From an uncultured Pseudomonadota bacterium (GTDB lineage Bacteria > Myxococcota_A > UBA796 > CAJQPC01): DNA of 64,000 nt. Made by a program: the position numbers and the translations under genes. This document shows, piece by piece, positions 32,720-42,700 of this stretch; within the stretch, counting starts at the first letter, position 1, and every line of letters starts with the position of its first letter. The DNA lies in contig CAJXRZ010000017.1 of NCBI GenBank assembly GCA_913060515.1, forward strand, positions 1 to 64,000, given 5' to 3'. The notes under the pieces are model-generated. The model saw nothing but the letters and a program-made list of their open reading frames with translations, ran no database searches and was not told the DNA's origin.

Positions 32720-34005
32720 TGCAGGGCGAGGAGCAGAGCGTGGCTGAGCAGGTCGTTTGTGGGCACAGCTTCGAGGTGGCCCGACCTGCAGATCCGTGGG
32801 ACCCTGGGACATCGAGCCCGCCGAGCCATTCGCTGCGCAAGCGTCTGCTCTACCGCTGCGCATGGTTCGTCTTGCGCACCATCGACCGTGTTGTGCTTCG
32901 AACCCGGGTTCGGGGGATTGAGCAGGGAGACCCCGCTGGGCCCATGCTGCTCCTGTGCAACCACGTCAGCGTCTTTGACCCCTTCAGCGTGGCCATCCAG
33001 TTCTGGCGCCCGTGTCGCTTCATGGCCGCAACGAGCGTCTGCAACGTGCCGGTCCTGGGGGCCACGCTTCAGGCGCTTGGGGTCTTCCCCAAGATGAAGT
33101 TCGTCAAAGACCGCCAGAGCATGCAAATCCTCAACGACCACTACGAGGAGGGCTCCGTCGTGGCGCTGTTCCCGGAAGGGGTGCGTACCTGGACGGGCGA
33201 GCCCATGCCCGTGCAGCCCGGAATCGGTCGGCTCATTCAGCGCCTGGATGCACGGGTGATGTTTGCTCGCCTCAACACCGCCTACCTGTTGATGCCGCGC
33301 TGGGCCAAGTACCCGCGCTTTGTGCCCCTAGAGATCGACTACGAGGGACCCTTCCAGTACAGCGCGGACGCAACTGCTGAGCAGATTGCCCAAGACGTGG
33401 CCCAGCGGCTTCAGGTCACCCCAAAGCGCGACCGCTCACGCTGGGCCTGGGGTTTCCGCTTGGCGGAGGGGCTCCCGGAGCTCTTGTGGGCCTGCCCGCA
33501 CTGCTTTGCCCAAGAGAGTCTGGAGGTGGTGGGCTGGCGTGGCCGCGACGTCGCTTGTTCGGCCTGCCGCGCGAAGTGGCGACTGGACATCGACCATGTG
33601 CTGCACCCCGAGCAGGGCGGCAGCACCCTCACTGTCCCGCAAGCCTATGGGCGCATCGAGGACCACTTTGGAAGCCCAGCTGTGCTCACGCCAAGGAGGC
33701 GCTTCGAGGGCATTGTCGCAACCGCCAAGCATGCACGCTTTCGACGTCTGGCGAACCAGGAGGTGGTGGCCGAAGGGCCCCTGCAGGTACACACCGACCA
33801 CCTGCTCATCGGCGGACACAGGGTGGAACTCCGGAAGTTGCTGAGCGTGAGCGTAGACGTGGGCAGCCAGGTGATGCTGCGATGCGCCTCGGACACGCCG
33901 CGCGGAGACCTACACCGCCTGGAGGTGCCTGGGGAGTCCGCGTTGAAGTGGGGCACCTTGGTGAAGGCGTGGCGTGAGCGCAGTGCTGGAAGCTTGGGCG
34001 GGTAG
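32719..34005 (+). CDS. PlsC-type acyltransferase with C-terminal zinc ribbon
   Basis: 428 residues. Acyltransferase motifs NHVSVFDP (HxxxxD) near residue 80 and FPEGVRTW, as in 1-acylglycerol-3-phosphate acyltransferases. After about residue 255 an extra region begins with two CxxC knuckles (CPHC and CSAC), a zinc-ribbon pattern, followed by a beta-rich C-terminus without known family. The ATG overlaps the Coq4 stop (TGATG). Confidence 0.9.
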   Translation: MQGEEQSVAEQVVCGHSFEVARPADPWDPGTSSPPSHSLRKRLLYRCAWFVLRTIDRVVLRTRVRGIEQGDPAGPMLLLCNHVSVFDPFSVAIQFWRPCRFMAATSVCNVPVLGATLQALGVFPKMKFVKDRQSMQILNDHYEEGSVVALFPEGVRTWTGEPMPVQPGIGRLIQRLDARVMFARLNTAYLLMPRWAKYPRFVPLEIDYEGPFQYSADATAEQIAQDVAQRLQVTPKRDRSRWAWGFRLAEGLPELLWACPHCFAQESLEVVGWRGRDVACSACRAKWRLDIDHVLHPEQGGSTLTVPQAYGRIEDHFGSPAVLTPRRRFEGIVATAKHARFRRLANQEVVAEGPLQVHTDHLLIGGHRVELRKLLSVSVDVGSQVMLRCASDTPRGDLHRLEVPGESALKWGTLVKAWRERSAGSLGG

Positions 34006-34018
34006 GGCCGTCGCGGTG

Positions 34019-35302
34019 TCAGCCCAAGTCGTTGGCGAGGGCGTCGCGGTGGTCGGGATGGGCGATGCTGATGAGCGCCTCCGCCCGTCGCCGAAGGGAG
34101 CGTCCGAAGAGGTTCACAGCGCCGTACTCGGTCACCACCCAGTGAACGTCCGCACGGCTGGTGACGACCCCAGCACCCAGCGCCAGGGTGGACACGATTC
34201 GGCTGAGGGTTCCGCCTCGGGCAGTGGAGGGCATCGCGATGATGGGCACGCCGCCCTTGGAGCGCGCGGCCGCGCGGATGAAGTCCACCTGGCCGCCCAC
34301 ACCCGAGTAGATGCGGCGCCCGATGGAGTCGCTGTTGACTTGCCCCGTCAGGTCCACAGAGATGGCGCTGTTGATGGCGACGAGGTTGTCGTTGCTGGAG
34401 GCGACCAGCAGGTCGTTGGTGTGGTCGCAAGGGTGTGCTTCGACGACCGGGTTCTCGTGGCACCAGTCATAGAGCTCGCGTGTGCCCAGAACAAAGGTCG
34501 TCACGACCTTTCGGCGATGCCGGGTCTTGTGCCTACCGGTGATCAGTCCGGCCTGACAGGCCTGCATCACGCCGTTTGAGATCATCTCGCTGTGCACGCC
34601 CAGGTCCAGGCCGGGCTGCTCGCACAACAGGCCAATGACGGCGTCCGGTACGCCACCGATCCCGAGCTGCAGGGTGGCGCCGTGCGGCACCAGCGGAACG
34701 ATGTGCTCTGCGATGCGTCGGTCGATGTCCGAGGGCGTGGGGCAGGCCAGCTCCGGCAGCTCCTCCTCGCCCTCCACGATGGCGTCCACCTCGTCCACGT
34801 GCAGGAAGGTGTTGCCGAGCACGCGCGGCATCCTTGGGTTGACCTGCACCACGATTCGCTCGGCCCGCTCCGCTGCGGCCAGTGACGCCATCACCTCGGT
34901 CCCCAGAGACATGAAGCCGTGGGCGTCGGGTGGAGAGACCATGAGCACTGCGCGGTGCAGAGGTCTCTCCATGGTCTTCAAGATTCGGGGGATCTCGGAG
35001 AGATGGCACGGCACGTAGTCGGCCAGGCCGCTGTTGACTTGCGCGCGGTCTGCGGGGCCAACAAACCAAGCGTGGTGACGTGCATTCGGGTTGTTGCGGG
35101 TCTCCAAGGGGTCCACGCCGAGCATCAAGACGTGGCCCACCGACATGTTCGGTGCTGCGTCTGCCCGACGACCCAGAGCTGCGGCGAGGATGCGTGGTGT
35201 GGCGGAGTTTCCACCGATGAAGATGTTCGCCCCAGGACCAATGTCGGCCACGGCTGCGTCCGCGCTCATCGTCTTGCTTCGGTACACATCGCGCCAAGTC
35301 AC
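34019..35302 (-). CDS. Acetyl-CoA hydrolase/4-hydroxybutyrate CoA-transferase family
   Basis: 427 residues from GTG 35302, chosen because GGAGG lies 6 bases upstream and the sequence then starts with the usual W..Y..K pattern. Family features: GANIFIGGNSATP, GIGGVPDAV, the catalytic Glu in VHSEMISNGV, and EYGAVNLFGRSL near the end. These enzymes exchange CoA between acetyl-CoA and butyrate or 4-hydroxybutyrate, or hydrolyse acyl-CoA. Convergent with the acyltransferase gene, 13 bases apart. Confidence 0.93.
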   Translation of the reverse strand: MTWRDVYRSKTMSADAAVADIGPGANIFIGGNSATPRILAAALGRRADAAPNMSVGHVLMLGVDPLETRNNPNARHHAWFVGPADRAQVNSGLADYVPCHLSEIPRILKTMERPLHRAVLMVSPPDAHGFMSLGTEVMASLAAAERAERIVVQVNPRMPRVLGNTFLHVDEVDAIVEGEEELPELACPTPSDIDRRIAEHIVPLVPHGATLQLGIGGVPDAVIGLLCEQPGLDLGVHSEMISNGVMQACQAGLITGRHKTRHRRKVVTTFVLGTRELYDWCHENPVVEAHPCDHTNDLLVASSNDNLVAINSAISVDLTGQVNSDSIGRRIYSGVGGQVDFIRAAARSKGGVPIIAMPSTARGGTLSRIVSTLALGAGVVTSRADVHWVVTEYGAVNLFGRSLRRRAEALISIAHPDHRDALANDLG

Positions 35303-35417
35303 TGTCCGCCTCCAGGGCCTGCTCGGGCCGAGCATAGCCGCCAGGGCGAGAGAAATCCCCTGGGTCAGCCCCGCTGGAACGCGGTAGCATCGTCTCAACC
35401 AGCCCCGAGGCCCTCCG

Positions 35418-37397
35418 ATGCATGCCCTGCTCTTCCTTCTGCTCGCCCCCGCTTGCCGCAACACCAAAGACGCCGTCGACACCGCGGCGCTGGCCGTGGA
35501 CAACGACGGAGATGGGGTCCCAGAGGGACTGGACTGCGACGACAACAACGCGGACGTCGGACCCGGTTTTGTCGAGATCTGCGATGGCTTGGACAACGAC
35601 TGCGACGGGGAGATCGACAACTCGATCGGTGACCTCTGGTACCTGGACGCCGACGGCGACGGCTTTGGGGACGCCTCAGAGTCTCAGCAGTCCTGTGACG
35701 GAGAGGGCGGCTATGTCGCCGACGGAACGGACTGCAACGACACCTTGGTCCAAGTCTTTCCAGGCGCCGAGGAGCTCTGCAACGGCTTGGACGACAACTG
35801 CGATGGCACCGTGGACGAAGACACCGCCCTAGACGCCCAGACTTGGTACACGGACAGTGACGGGGATGGATACGGTGACCTCGAGACGGCCGTGACCCAG
35901 TGTGATGCGCCCAGCGGGAGCGTGCTCGAGGGTGGGGACTGTGATGACACCAGCGCAGAGATCAACCCCAGCGCCCTGGAGATCTGCAACGGCGTGGACG
36001 ACAACTGCATCGACGGCACAGACGAGGACAGCGCCATCGACGCGCTGACTTGGTACGCCGACAGCGACGTGGACGGCTACGGGGACCCCGTAAACACCAC
36101 CACCAGCTGTCAGGCTCCCAGCGGCTATCTCAGCGACGCGACCGACTGCGATGACAGCTCCGCAGCGGTGAACCCGGCAGCGGAGGAGGTCTGCAACAGC
36201 GTGGACGATGACTGCGATGGCGTGGTCGACCCGGACACCGCCACCGACGCCTTGACCTGGTACGAGGATCTGGACGGCGACGGCTACGGACACCCCACCC
36301 GGGACACCCAGGCCTGCACCCAGCCCAGCGGCTACGTAGCGGATGACACCGACTGCAAGCCCTACGACCTCGCCATCAACCCCGGCGCCCTGGAGGTCTG
36401 CGACGGCGACGACAACGACTGTGACGGGGACACCGACGAGGACGTGCTGAGCACTTGGTATCTGGACTACGACGCCGACGGCTACGGGGACGACTCCAGT
36501 TCGGTCCAGGCCTGCACCGCGCCCACCTCGGTGTACATCGCCACGGGCGGGGACTGCGATGACACCGACACCGCCTACAACCCCGGTGCGACCCCGGGCT
36601 GTGACGGCGACGACTACGACTGTGATGGCTTGGTCGACAACGACGCAGACCTGGACGGCTACGCGGACGCCACCTGCGGCGGCGACGACTGCGTGGACTC
36701 AGATGCCACCATCTACCCGGACACCAGCGGCGACTGCGCCCTGGGCACCTCCTGCCAGGACATCCTGACAAAGGGCTACGGGACCTCGGACGGCAGCTAC
36801 AGCATCGACCCGGACGGATACGGAACCGGCGAGGACCCCGAGACGGTCTACTGCGACATGACCCTGGACGGCGGCGGCTGGACCATGATCTCCGTGAGCG
36901 CGAGCGGCAGCGGACTGGACGCCACCAGCATCGTGGACGACACCTCCTTCGGGAGCCCAGACTTCACGGTGGACTACAAGGCCATCGCCTTCTCTACGAT
37001 GGACTTCACCGACCTGATGTTCGACGATGGCACGCTCTACGCCGTGTACACCGGGGTCGGCAGCGGCGCACAGAGCTACTACGACTTTGTCTCTGGCCTG
37101 TCCTCGAACATCTGTGGCAGCACGACCACCACCAAATACACTCTGTCCGCGGGCACCTTCACCGGCGCCAGCCTGTGCGAGACCACCCTGTACTTCAACG
37201 CCATCGACGAAGACGGCGGCTACAACAGCACCTGCGACCCCAACGCGGTCTACTCCAGCAACGGCACCGGGCCGGGCTGGAGCACCTTGAACAACAATGG
37301 TTGCCCCCACGATGACGCCTCGAGCGCGACCTTCATCAGTCCCAGTGCGCGCTTGCCTTGGGACACCAGCACGACCTTGAACATGTACGCGCGATAG
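35418..37397 (+). CDS. MopE-like repeat lipoprotein with fibrinogen-type C-terminus
   Basis: 659 residues. Short uncharged signal ending in Cys13 (MHALLFLLLAPAC), so probably a surface lipoprotein. Residues 28 to about 435 hold Asp/Gly/Cys repeats of the putative metal-binding (MopE) type: DCDD, NGxDDNCDGxxDEDT, TWYxDxDGDGYGD. The Asp spacing resembles calcium loops. The C-terminal 220 residues contain VYCDMTLDGGGWT, the core of fibrinogen-like domains. A calcium-stabilised surface adhesin is likely. Such proteins are common in Myxococcota. Confidence 0.9.
   Translation: MHALLFLLLAPACRNTKDAVDTAALAVDNDGDGVPEGLDCDDNNADVGPGFVEICDGLDNDCDGEIDNSIGDLWYLDADGDGFGDASESQQSCDGEGGYVADGTDCNDTLVQVFPGAEELCNGLDDNCDGTVDEDTALDAQTWYTDSDGDGYGDLETAVTQCDAPSGSVLEGGDCDDTSAEINPSALEICNGVDDNCIDGTDEDSAIDALTWYADSDVDGYGDPVNTTTSCQAPSGYLSDATDCDDSSAAVNPAAEEVCNSVDDDCDGVVDPDTATDALTWYEDLDGDGYGHPTRDTQACTQPSGYVADDTDCKPYDLAINPGALEVCDGDDNDCDGDTDEDVLSTWYLDYDADGYGDDSSSVQACTAPTSVYIATGGDCDDTDTAYNPGATPGCDGDDYDCDGLVDNDADLDGYADATCGGDDCVDSDATIYPDTSGDCALGTSCQDILTKGYGTSDGSYSIDPDGYGTGEDPETVYCDMTLDGGGWTMISVSASGSGLDATSIVDDTSFGSPDFTVDYKAIAFSTMDFTDLMFDDGTLYAVYTGVGSGAQSYYDFVSGLSSNICGSTTTTKYTLSAGTFTGASLCETTLYFNAIDEDGGYNSTCDPNAVYSSNGTGPGWSTLNNNGCPHDDASSATFISPSARLPWDTSTTLNMYAR
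35499..36720 (+). repeat. Asp-rich MopE-type repeat array within the adhesin gene
   Basis: Tryptophan codons of the WYxDxDxDGYGD core fall at 35637, 35844, 36051, 36258 and 36456. This gives periods of 207, 207, 207 and 198 bases (69, 69, 69 and 66 residues), with a degenerate sixth copy. Repeats are conserved at protein level but not identical in DNA. Confidence 0.85.
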
Positions 37398-37430
37398 AGA
37401 CCCTTCTCTGTCCGTGCTTGGAGTGACCCG

Positions 37431-37694
37431 ATGTACCTTCTAATGCTTGCCTTTGGCCTGGGGTGTGTGGCCGAGGCTCCCCTTGAGCCCGCGCAGCAGG
37501 ATTCATCCGCGGTCTGGGTCCCTCTGAGCGAGGAGGACCTAGGGGGCGGAAAGGACAGCTGGGGAGACTACCCAGAGTGTGGCGCAGAGGTGTCCCTGGG
37601 AGCGGCTTGTGAAGGGGACTGGACCACCACCCTCTGTGAAGACAGCCTCGGGCAGATCTGGTGGTGCGAGGGCACTTGGAAGACCGGTAAGTAG
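37431..37694 (+). CDS. Small lipoprotein (87 aa)
   Basis: Starts MYLLMLAFGLGC, with lipobox FGLGC and no charged n-region. The mature part is acidic and Trp/Cys-rich, with four further cysteines probably forming disulfides. No earlier in-frame start exists. It follows the MopE-like gene by 33 bases and may share its transcript. No family recognised. Confidence 0.78.
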   Translation: MYLLMLAFGLGCVAEAPLEPAQQDSSAVWVPLSEEDLGGGKDSWGDYPECGAEVSLGAACEGDWTTTLCEDSLGQIWWCEGTWKTGK

Positions 37695-37708
37695 CGCTGT
37701 TTCAGCGC
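37694..37708. terminator. Hairpin shared by two convergent genes
   Basis: GCGCTG, loop TTT, CAGCGC: a perfect 6-bp stem that overlaps the stop codons of both converging genes (37694 and 37702), which are only 7 bases apart. No U-run follows in either direction, so it may pause or protect transcript ends instead of acting as a classic intrinsic terminator. Confidence 0.5.
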
Positions 37709-38577
37709 AAGCTTTCCAGGGAGTGGGGAGAGACGAAGTCCCAGAGGACCTGATGGAACTCCTCTCCTTCGATGGACACCTCGAACCAGGTGTGACCGCC
37801 GCCAATCACCCGGTGATGAACCACGGCGCTCCCTCCGCGGCCTTGCCCGTAGGACAGGGTCTCGATGCGGGTGTCGCCGTCCTGGGTGCTGCTCTCCTCG
37901 GGGGTGGGGCTCGTCTCGTTGTGGTCCACCCAGAAGGCCAAGGTCTCCGCCACGGAGAGGGTCTCTGCGCTGCCCTGGTAGGGCAGGACGCTGTCCGCGG
38001 TCCCGTGCACCACCATCACAGGGACTGGCAGATCTGGGCTGCAGCCCTCTTCTTGGTTGATGAAGGCCCCTGAGACCGCCACGACGGCGGCCACCAGGCC
38101 CTGGCCGTGGCAGGCCAGGGCGTAGCTCAACATTCCGCCGTTGGAGTAGCCCGTAGCGTAGACCCGCTCGCTGTCCACGCCGTGCTCCGCCTGAATGTTG
38201 TCGACCAACGCGCGCACAAAGCCTTGGTCGTCGGCGCTGCTCTTGTTGTCGGGGCCGGGCAGGGCCGCGTTCCAGTGGCTTGAGCCTTCCAGGTCGCTGC
38301 CCTGGGGGTAGGCCAGGACCACGCCCTCGCGCTCGGCCAGCTCTCGTAGGTCTGCTTCGAGTAGGTGCGCCCTGCCGGTGCCGCCGAAACCGTGGAAGTT
38401 CAGCAGCAGGGGACTTCCGGGACTGGCGCTCTCCGGGACGTAGACCACCGAACTGCGAGGCTCGCCGTCATGGTCGAAGCTCAGCTCGTACAGGCCCGGT
38501 TGCCCGGGGAAGGAGAGCACCGAGTCTTCGGTCTCTGGTGCGCAGGCCAACAACAAGGGCAGAAGTGAGGAGAGCAT
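37702..38577 (-). CDS. Lipoprotein esterase, PHB depolymerase/feruloyl esterase-like
   Basis: 291 residues. Signal MLSSLLPLLLAC with lipobox. Alpha/beta hydrolase of the LpqC/depolymerase group: LNFHGFGG (oxyanion region), nucleophile Ser in GYSNGG, acidic residue region VVHGTADSVLPY and catalytic His in GGGHTW. Likely hydrolyses esters such as polyhydroxyalkanoate oligomers or aryl esters outside the inner membrane. Confidence 0.9.
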   Translation of the reverse strand: MLSSLLPLLLACAPETEDSVLSFPGQPGLYELSFDHDGEPRSSVVYVPESASPGSPLLLNFHGFGGTGRAHLLEADLRELAEREGVVLAYPQGSDLEGSSHWNAALPGPDNKSSADDQGFVRALVDNIQAEHGVDSERVYATGYSNGGMLSYALACHGQGLVAAVVAVSGAFINQEEGCSPDLPVPVMVVHGTADSVLPYQGSAETLSVAETLAFWVDHNETSPTPEESSTQDGDTRIETLSYGQGRGGSAVVHHRVIGGGHTWFEVSIEGEEFHQVLWDFVSPHSLESLR

Positions 38578-38629
38578 TCGCAGATCAGACCAGCGCCTGC
38601 TCGCCTTGTCAAGCCGGGACCGGTTCGCC

Positions 38630-39598
38630 CTAGATGAAGAACTTTCCTACAGCAGCGCCGCAGCCTTCCCAGTTGACTCGGATGTTCTCGGAGGTGTTCA
38701 AGTCTGCCTCTGGCCGGAGCAGGACAGGGAAGCCGGTCCACTCCTTGGGGCCATAGAAGTGGCCGGATTTGGCGTTCGGGTCCATGCACGCCCGAATGAT
38801 GCCCGTCGCGCCGTCTTCGGCAGACTGGGCTTGGTTCATGAAGGGGGAGCTGGCGTCCATCCCGCCGTCCCTCTCTGTGGTGAAGGCCAGCTGGGTGCGT
38901 GCCAAGCCCGGGTGCGCGAGCAGGGCCTTGACGTTCTTGATGCCCGCCTTGTCTAGGCGCTGCTTCAGACCGTAGGTGAAGGCCAGGTTGGCCAGCTTGG
39001 TCTGGTGGTAGCGGTCCCAGCGTGGCCCGCCAAAGCCCTCTTGCTCGTCCCCGTCGCCACCGAGGTTGCCGCCGTTCTTGCCGAAGTATTTGGCCTGCAG
39101 GGGCGGGCCGATGCGGGCCATCGAGGAGTGGTTCACGATGCGGGCATCGTCGCTGGCCCGCAGCAGATCGAAGAGCCCCTTGGTGAGCAGGAAGTGGGAG
39201 ATGCAGTTGGTCTGCATCTGCACGTCGTAGCCATCGCGGGTGGCCTCGTCCTTGAGCGCCATCACGCCTGCGTTGTTGCAGAGCACGTCCAAGCGGCTTG
39301 CGTTCGCCTGGATCTCTTTGATGGCCTTTCGCACGCTGGCGAAGTGCTGAAGGTCGCAGGTGACCGGGTGGAACTCGCCGTTGGGGACCTCGCCCTTGAG
39401 GGCTTGCAGAGAGCTGTCGGCGCGTGGGCTCTCGCGGTTGAGGAGCACCACGATGGCGCCGCGCTTGGCCAGCTCTCGTGCGCACACGTAGCCGGTGCCG
39501 CTGGTCGTTCCTGTGACCGCGGCGATGCGTCCCTTCATGTCGCGGGTGTGGTTTGCGAGGACCGTGTCGAGGTGCACGGTGGGGATGGACTGGGTCAT
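38630..39598 (-). CDS. Short-chain dehydrogenase/reductase (retinol/protochlorophyllide reductase-like)
   Basis: 322 residues from ATG 39598. Cofactor motif TGTTSGTG, NNAGVM, catalytic Tyr/Lys in YHQTKLAN. Extra internal loop (KYFGKNGGNLGGDGDEQEG) and long C-terminus as in the POR/retinol-dehydrogenase-like branch. Substrate not readable. Its downstream neighbour is the esterase gene. Confidence 0.92.
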   Translation of the reverse strand: MTQSIPTVHLDTVLANHTRDMKGRIAAVTGTTSGTGYVCARELAKRGAIVVLLNRESPRADSSLQALKGEVPNGEFHPVTCDLQHFASVRKAIKEIQANASRLDVLCNNAGVMALKDEATRDGYDVQMQTNCISHFLLTKGLFDLLRASDDARIVNHSSMARIGPPLQAKYFGKNGGNLGGDGDEQEGFGGPRWDRYHQTKLANLAFTYGLKQRLDKAGIKNVKALLAHPGLARTQLAFTTERDGGMDASSPFMNQAQSAEDGATGIIRACMDPNAKSGHFYGPKEWTGFPVLLRPEADLNTSENIRVNWEGCGAAVGKFFI

Positions 39599-39700
39599 GC
39601 CGGGTCTCCTTGTGGCGCGCGGAGCGAGCTGGAGCCGTGTCCTTAACAACACCGGTGGCTGGCGTGAGACCTGGTAGCCTTGAGCGGCAAGGGGACAACC

Positions 39701-42700
39701 ATGGAACAGAAGCCGGGCCTGTACGAATCCATCGTGACGCATGGGCTCTCGCAGAGTCTCCCCGATGACGCCTTCATTCGACCACTGCGCGCCAGCGAGG
39801 CCAGTCGACGCCTCTCCGACCACCTGCGAGACTATCTCCAGAGAGCACTGAGCAGCGTGCCCGCGAAGGAGCAGCCCAGCGCACAGATCGCCATGGTCAA
39901 CGAGCTCCTGGAGGTGGTTGACCGGCACACCAAGGGCTTTCCAGCCTCCGAGGACGCTGTGCGTGCGGAGCTGCTCCAGAGCATCGGTGCACCTCGGCCT
40001 AGGCCCCAGCTGCCCCTCTCCGAGTCGGGTCTGTACGTGAATGCGAATCGTGAGCGCTCCCTGCAGCAGGCGCTCAAGTTGGAGGCGGCCTCTGCAGACC
40101 GCATCGACTTGATTTGCGCCTTCCTGTTCTGGCAGGGCTACCGGCACCTCAAGCCGGTGCTGACGGAACACCTGGAGAGGGGAGGGAGCCTCCGTGTCCT
40201 GACCACGACCTATTGCGGGGTGACCCAGGCCAAGGTGCTTGACGAGCTTCAAGCGATGGGAGCCCAGGTGCGGGTCTCCTACGAGTCTGGGGCGACGCGC
40301 TTGCACGCCAAGGCGTGGATCTTTCACCGGAACAGTCGCTTTGGCACCGCCTTGGTGGGCTCCTCAAACCTCTCTCACAGCGCGCTCACCTCGGGCAAGG
40401 AGTGGAACGTTCGCCTCTCTCAGGTGGAGAACCGACCGGTGTTTGGGGAGCTGGCCGCAGCATTTGAGAACCACTGGCAGGATGAGGAGTTCTTGCCCTA
40501 TGAGCGGGACTTTTTTCTGGCCACGCTCAGGGCGGAGCGCCCGAAAGGCGAACTCCGATCTGTCTTCAAGCTGCGTCCGCGCACTTTTCAGCGCGTGATT
40601 CTTGAGCGCTTGACCGCAGAACGTGAGCTCCAAGACCAGCACCGAAACCTGGTGGTCGCTGCGACGGGGACCGGCAAGACCGTGGTCGCAGCGCTGGACT
40701 ACGCGGGCCTGAACGCAAGAGCTGGCAAGCGTCTGCGCTTGCTCTTTGTGGCGCACCGCAAGGAGATTCTCGCCCAGTCCAGAGACACCTTCCGCCACGC
40801 GGTCTCCGACGGCTCCTTCGGCGAGCTCTTCGTGGACGGGGAGCAGCCCCTGGACTGGGATCACGTCTTCGCCTCAGTGCAGTCGCTGCAGCACAAGGAT
40901 CTGGCAGAGATCGACCCGACACGCTTCGACGTGATCATCATCGACGAGTTCCACCACGCCGCAGCCCCAACCTACACTCGCCTGTTCTCGCACTTTCAGC
41001 CCCAAGAGCTGCTCGGCCTCACGGCGACCCCGGAGCGCGCTGACGGCCAGTCCATCTTGCGCTTCTTCGACGGGCGAGTGGCATCGGAGCTCCGCATCTG
41101 GGATGCCATCGACCGCGGGCTGCTCGTCCCATTCCAGTACTGGGGGGTGCACGACACGGTGGATCTGAAGACCAGCTGGCGCGGCGGCAAGTACAGCCCC
41201 AAGGAGCTGGAGGGCCTGTACACCGGGAATCACGCCCGGGCTCACTTGGTTGTGCAGGCCCTGGGGGAATACGTCCATGACCCCTTCAAGATGCGGGCGC
41301 TGGCCTTTTGTGCCGGCGTCAACCACGCTCAGTTTATGGCTGAGGCCCTCAAAGAAGCCGGCCTGAAGTGTGCCGTGGTCATCGGCGAGACCTCTAAGCT
41401 GGACCGTCGCAACGCCATCAAGGGGCTGCGCGACGGCACCTTCCAGGTGCTGCTCACAGTGGACGTGTTCAACGAGGGGGTGGACATCCCTGAGATCGAC
41501 ACGGTGCTGTTCTTGCGGCCCACCGAGTCCTCGACGGTGTTCCTTCAGCAGCTGGGTCGCGGACTGCGCCAACACCCCGGGAAGCGCTGCCTGACAGTGC
41601 TCGACTTTGTGGGGCTGGCCCACCAGGACTTCCGCTACGCCGAGCGCTTCCGTGCCATCGTCGGCAAGGTGGGGCGCAAGGCCCTCAAGGAGCAGGTGGA
41701 GGAGGACTTTCCTTTCCTGCCCAGTGGCTGCAGCATCCAGCTGGACCGGGTGTCCAAGGAGGTGGTGCTCGACAACATCGCGGCTGGCCTGCGCTTGAAC
41801 AAGCGCTCGCTGGCCAAGGAGCTCAAGGCCTCCGGTGTTCGGACCCTCGCCGACTTCCTGCACAGCGCAGGACTGGAGTTGGAGGAGCTGTACCGGGGCG
41901 GACGTTGCTTTGGGGACCTGGCCCGAATGGCCGGCTTGCCCCTCGCGGAACCTGGCCCCGACGAGGTCAAGCTGGCCCGTGGCTTGGGACGCCTTCTGCA
42001 CGTAGACGACGTGGCACGGATCTCGGCTTGGCAGGGCTGGCTGAAAGGGGAGCCTGACGTCGACTGGGAGACCCTGGCCATGTTGTTGACCACCTTGATG
42101 GGGCGGGAGGTCGCCGCGGATCTCTCAAGCGGCGAGGAGCGCTTCTTCTCCCACCCTGCAGTGGCCTGGGAGCTCAAGCAGCTCTTGGAGGTACTCAGAG
42201 GCCGCTTGGCCCATCAGACCCAGGCCGTGGACTTGAAAGGGCTCCCCCTGCGCGTCCACGCCAGCTACCGCCTCAATGAGGTCATGTCGGCCCTGAGGGA
42301 CGTACGTACGGGTGGTCTCTACCTGCCCAGAGAGGGGGTTCACTTCGACAAAAACAGAGGCTTCAACCTCCTCTTTGTGACTCTCCACAAGGATGAAGAT
42401 GACTACTCGCCCAGCACGCTCTATGCCGACTATGCCTTGGGCCCCGAGCACTTCCATTGGCAGTCTCAGTCGGGCACCCGGGCTAGGGACAAGAAGGGGC
42501 TGCGGCACCTGAGGCACAAGCAGATGGGGGTCACGCCCTTGCTCTTTGTGCGCTCCGCCCGAAAGGACGACCGCGGGGAGACCCAGGCCTACACCCTGCT
42601 CGGTCCGGTGAGCCTGGAGCGCTGGCAAGGGGAGCGGCCGATGAACATCGAGTGGCGTCTGGAGGTGCCGATGCCGGCCAAGCTGCTCCGGGAGGCGAAG

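Noticed and set aside
35370-35390. GG...GC element (GCTGGAACGCGGTAGCAT) before the MopE-like gene
   Set aside because: Only 9 bases lie between GG and GC and the TGGCAC core is altered, so it does not meet sigma-54 spacing.
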